Position numbers and translations under genes: made by a program. Below, piece by piece: positions 63,203 to 64,000 of a stretch of DNA of 64,000 nucleotides; the first letter of the stretch is position 1, and each line of letters begins with the position of its first letter. The stretch covers positions 62,001 to 126,000 of the forward strand of contig CAVOWP010000022.1 in assembly GCA_963700185.1 (NCBI GenBank), written 5' to 3'. The DNA comes from AP-15 sp963700185. GTDB taxonomy: Bacteria > Pseudomonadota > Alphaproteobacteria > ATCC43930 > CGMCC-115725. The notes below the pieces were generated by a model. That model worked only from the letters and a program-made list of their open reading frames with translations, did no database searches and had not been told where the DNA came from.

Positions 63203-64000
63203 ATGCGTCTGCCAACCAAGTTGCATTACGCCTGGGTCGTCGCGGCGGTTACTTTTATCGTGCTGCTGCTGACGGCGGGCGTGCGCGCCGCGCCGGGCAT
63301 CCTGATCGTGCCGCTCGAAAACGAGTTTCACTGGGCACGTTCGACAATCTCCTTTGCGGTCGGGGTCAACCTGTTGCTCTACGGGCTGATCGGCCCGTTC
63401 GCCGCAGCGCTGATAGACCGCTTTGGCGTCAGGCGCACAATGGCGGTGGCGCTCGCGGTAACCGCAGCCGCTGTCGCACTGACGCCGGCGATGCGGCAAT
63501 CCTGGCAGCTCATTCTGCTGTGGGGGGTCGTCGTCGGCGCGAGTTGCGGGGTCATCGGCAACTTTCTCGCCGCGTTCATTGCGGCGCGCTGGTTCCGGGT
63601 CCGCCAGGGGCTCGTCGTGGGTGTATTGACGGCAGCCAACGCCGCCGGCCAGCTGATCTTTCTCCCGACCATGGCGGGTCTGGCGACCAATGCCGGCTGG
63701 CGCGTGATGTCGCTGCTGCTCGCGGCTTCGGTCGCGGCCTTTGTCCCGCTGATTGCGCTCTTGATGCGCGACCGCCCCGAAGATCTCGACTTGGCGCCCT
63801 ATGGCGCCAGTCGCGGCTTCCGGCCCGCGCCGGCCCCCGAAGGCAACCCGTTGACCCTCGCCTTTCGTGCGCTCGGCGACAGCGCCCGCTCGCGCGATTT
63901 CTGGCTGATCGCGGGCAGCTATTTTGTGTGCGGAGCCTCGACGAACGGTCTGATCGGCACCCATCTGATCCCGGCCTGCGTCGATCATGGTCTGGCCGAG
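63203..64000 (+). CDS. Major facilitator superfamily transporter (3' end beyond window)
   Basis: The first 266 residues are open to the window edge. About seven membrane helices are visible: YAWVVAAVTFIVLLLTAGV, SFAVGVNLLLYGLIGPFAAA, the A-motif-like ALIDRFGVRRTMAVAL, LWGVVVGASCGVIGNFLAAF and AANAAGQLIFLPTMAGLATN, then a cytoplasmic loop (RDRPEDLDLAPYGASRGF) and the start of the second half. The opening resembles oxalate/formate-type or monocarboxylate MFS members. It starts at the ATG at 63203; no clear ribosome site. Confidence 0.88.
   Translation, partial: MRLPTKLHYAWVVAAVTFIVLLLTAGVRAAPGILIVPLENEFHWARSTISFAVGVNLLLYGLIGPFAAALIDRFGVRRTMAVALAVTAAAVALTPAMRQSWQLILLWGVVVGASCGVIGNFLAAFIAARWFRVRQGLVVGVLTAANAAGQLIFLPTMAGLATNAGWRVMSLLLAASVAAFVPLIALLMRDRPEDLDLAPYGASRGFRPAPAPEGNPLTLAFRALGDSARSRDFWLIAGSYFVCGASTNGLIGTHLIPACVDHGLAE

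Overview
The window is high-GC bacterial chromosome, most likely from an alphaproteobacterium (Rhodospirillales- or Rhizobiales-like; I cannot place it more finely). The main evidence is the collinear block tsaB-rimI / mucR / fur / ols / miaB-phoH-ybeY-corC-lnt-xre-metK-trmB, a MucR/Ros zinc-finger regulator, a Fur-type regulator of the alphaproteobacterial kind, ornithine-lipid genes, a PHA-granule protein and a CIRCE-controlled groESL. No rRNA, tRNA, CRISPR array, transposase or phage module was seen.

Layout. 0-5 kb: partial erpA, a short AceE-like transketolase, then a small AT-richer island (DUF5681 protein and a SAM-fold protein). 4.7-10.2 kb: a leftward catabolic cluster of a polysaccharide deacetylase/allantoinase-like protein, enoyl-CoA hydratase, class III CoA-transferase, a two-subunit ThDP decarboxylase and an HTH-citrate synthase fusion. 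The fusion gene is divergent from an ordinary gltA, with ATTGA-type inverted repeats between them. 11.7-19.9 kb: accessory genes (DUF302, cupin, esterase, SDR, methyltransferase, two proline/alanine-rich membrane proteins) mixed with decayed sequence. 19.9-33.3 kb: the conserved housekeeping block for tRNA modification, SAM synthesis, envelope and RNA maturation, ornithine lipids, and Fur and MucR regulators, ending in nfu and a universal stress protein. 33.3-40.9 kb: TauE/SafE exporter, trpS, murJ, a cobalt-type nitrile hydratase operon, dapB. 41-50 kb: nth, mgtC, a HhH glycosylase, metY, a UdgX-type uracil-DNA glycosylase and an XRE regulator. 50-56 kb: groESL, surE and a CoA-transferase/CitE-like lyase pair. 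56-64 kb: a broken dehalogenase, a broken radical SAM gene, a broken nucleotide cyclase-TPR gene, a cytochrome P450 and a partial MFS transporter.

A recurring feature is that several conserved genes (DUF302, xre, dehalogenase, radical SAM, cyclase) are split by what looks like exactly one extra base. This means either real decay or base-calling/assembly error, and each should be checked on reads. Other points of interest are the HTH-citrate synthase fusion with its possible operator, the UdgX protein, the trmB start that seems to be a CTG overlapping the metK stop, an unbroken usp-nfu reading frame, and palindromic repeats, one of which has become part of the nitrile hydratase accessory gene and overlaps murJ.
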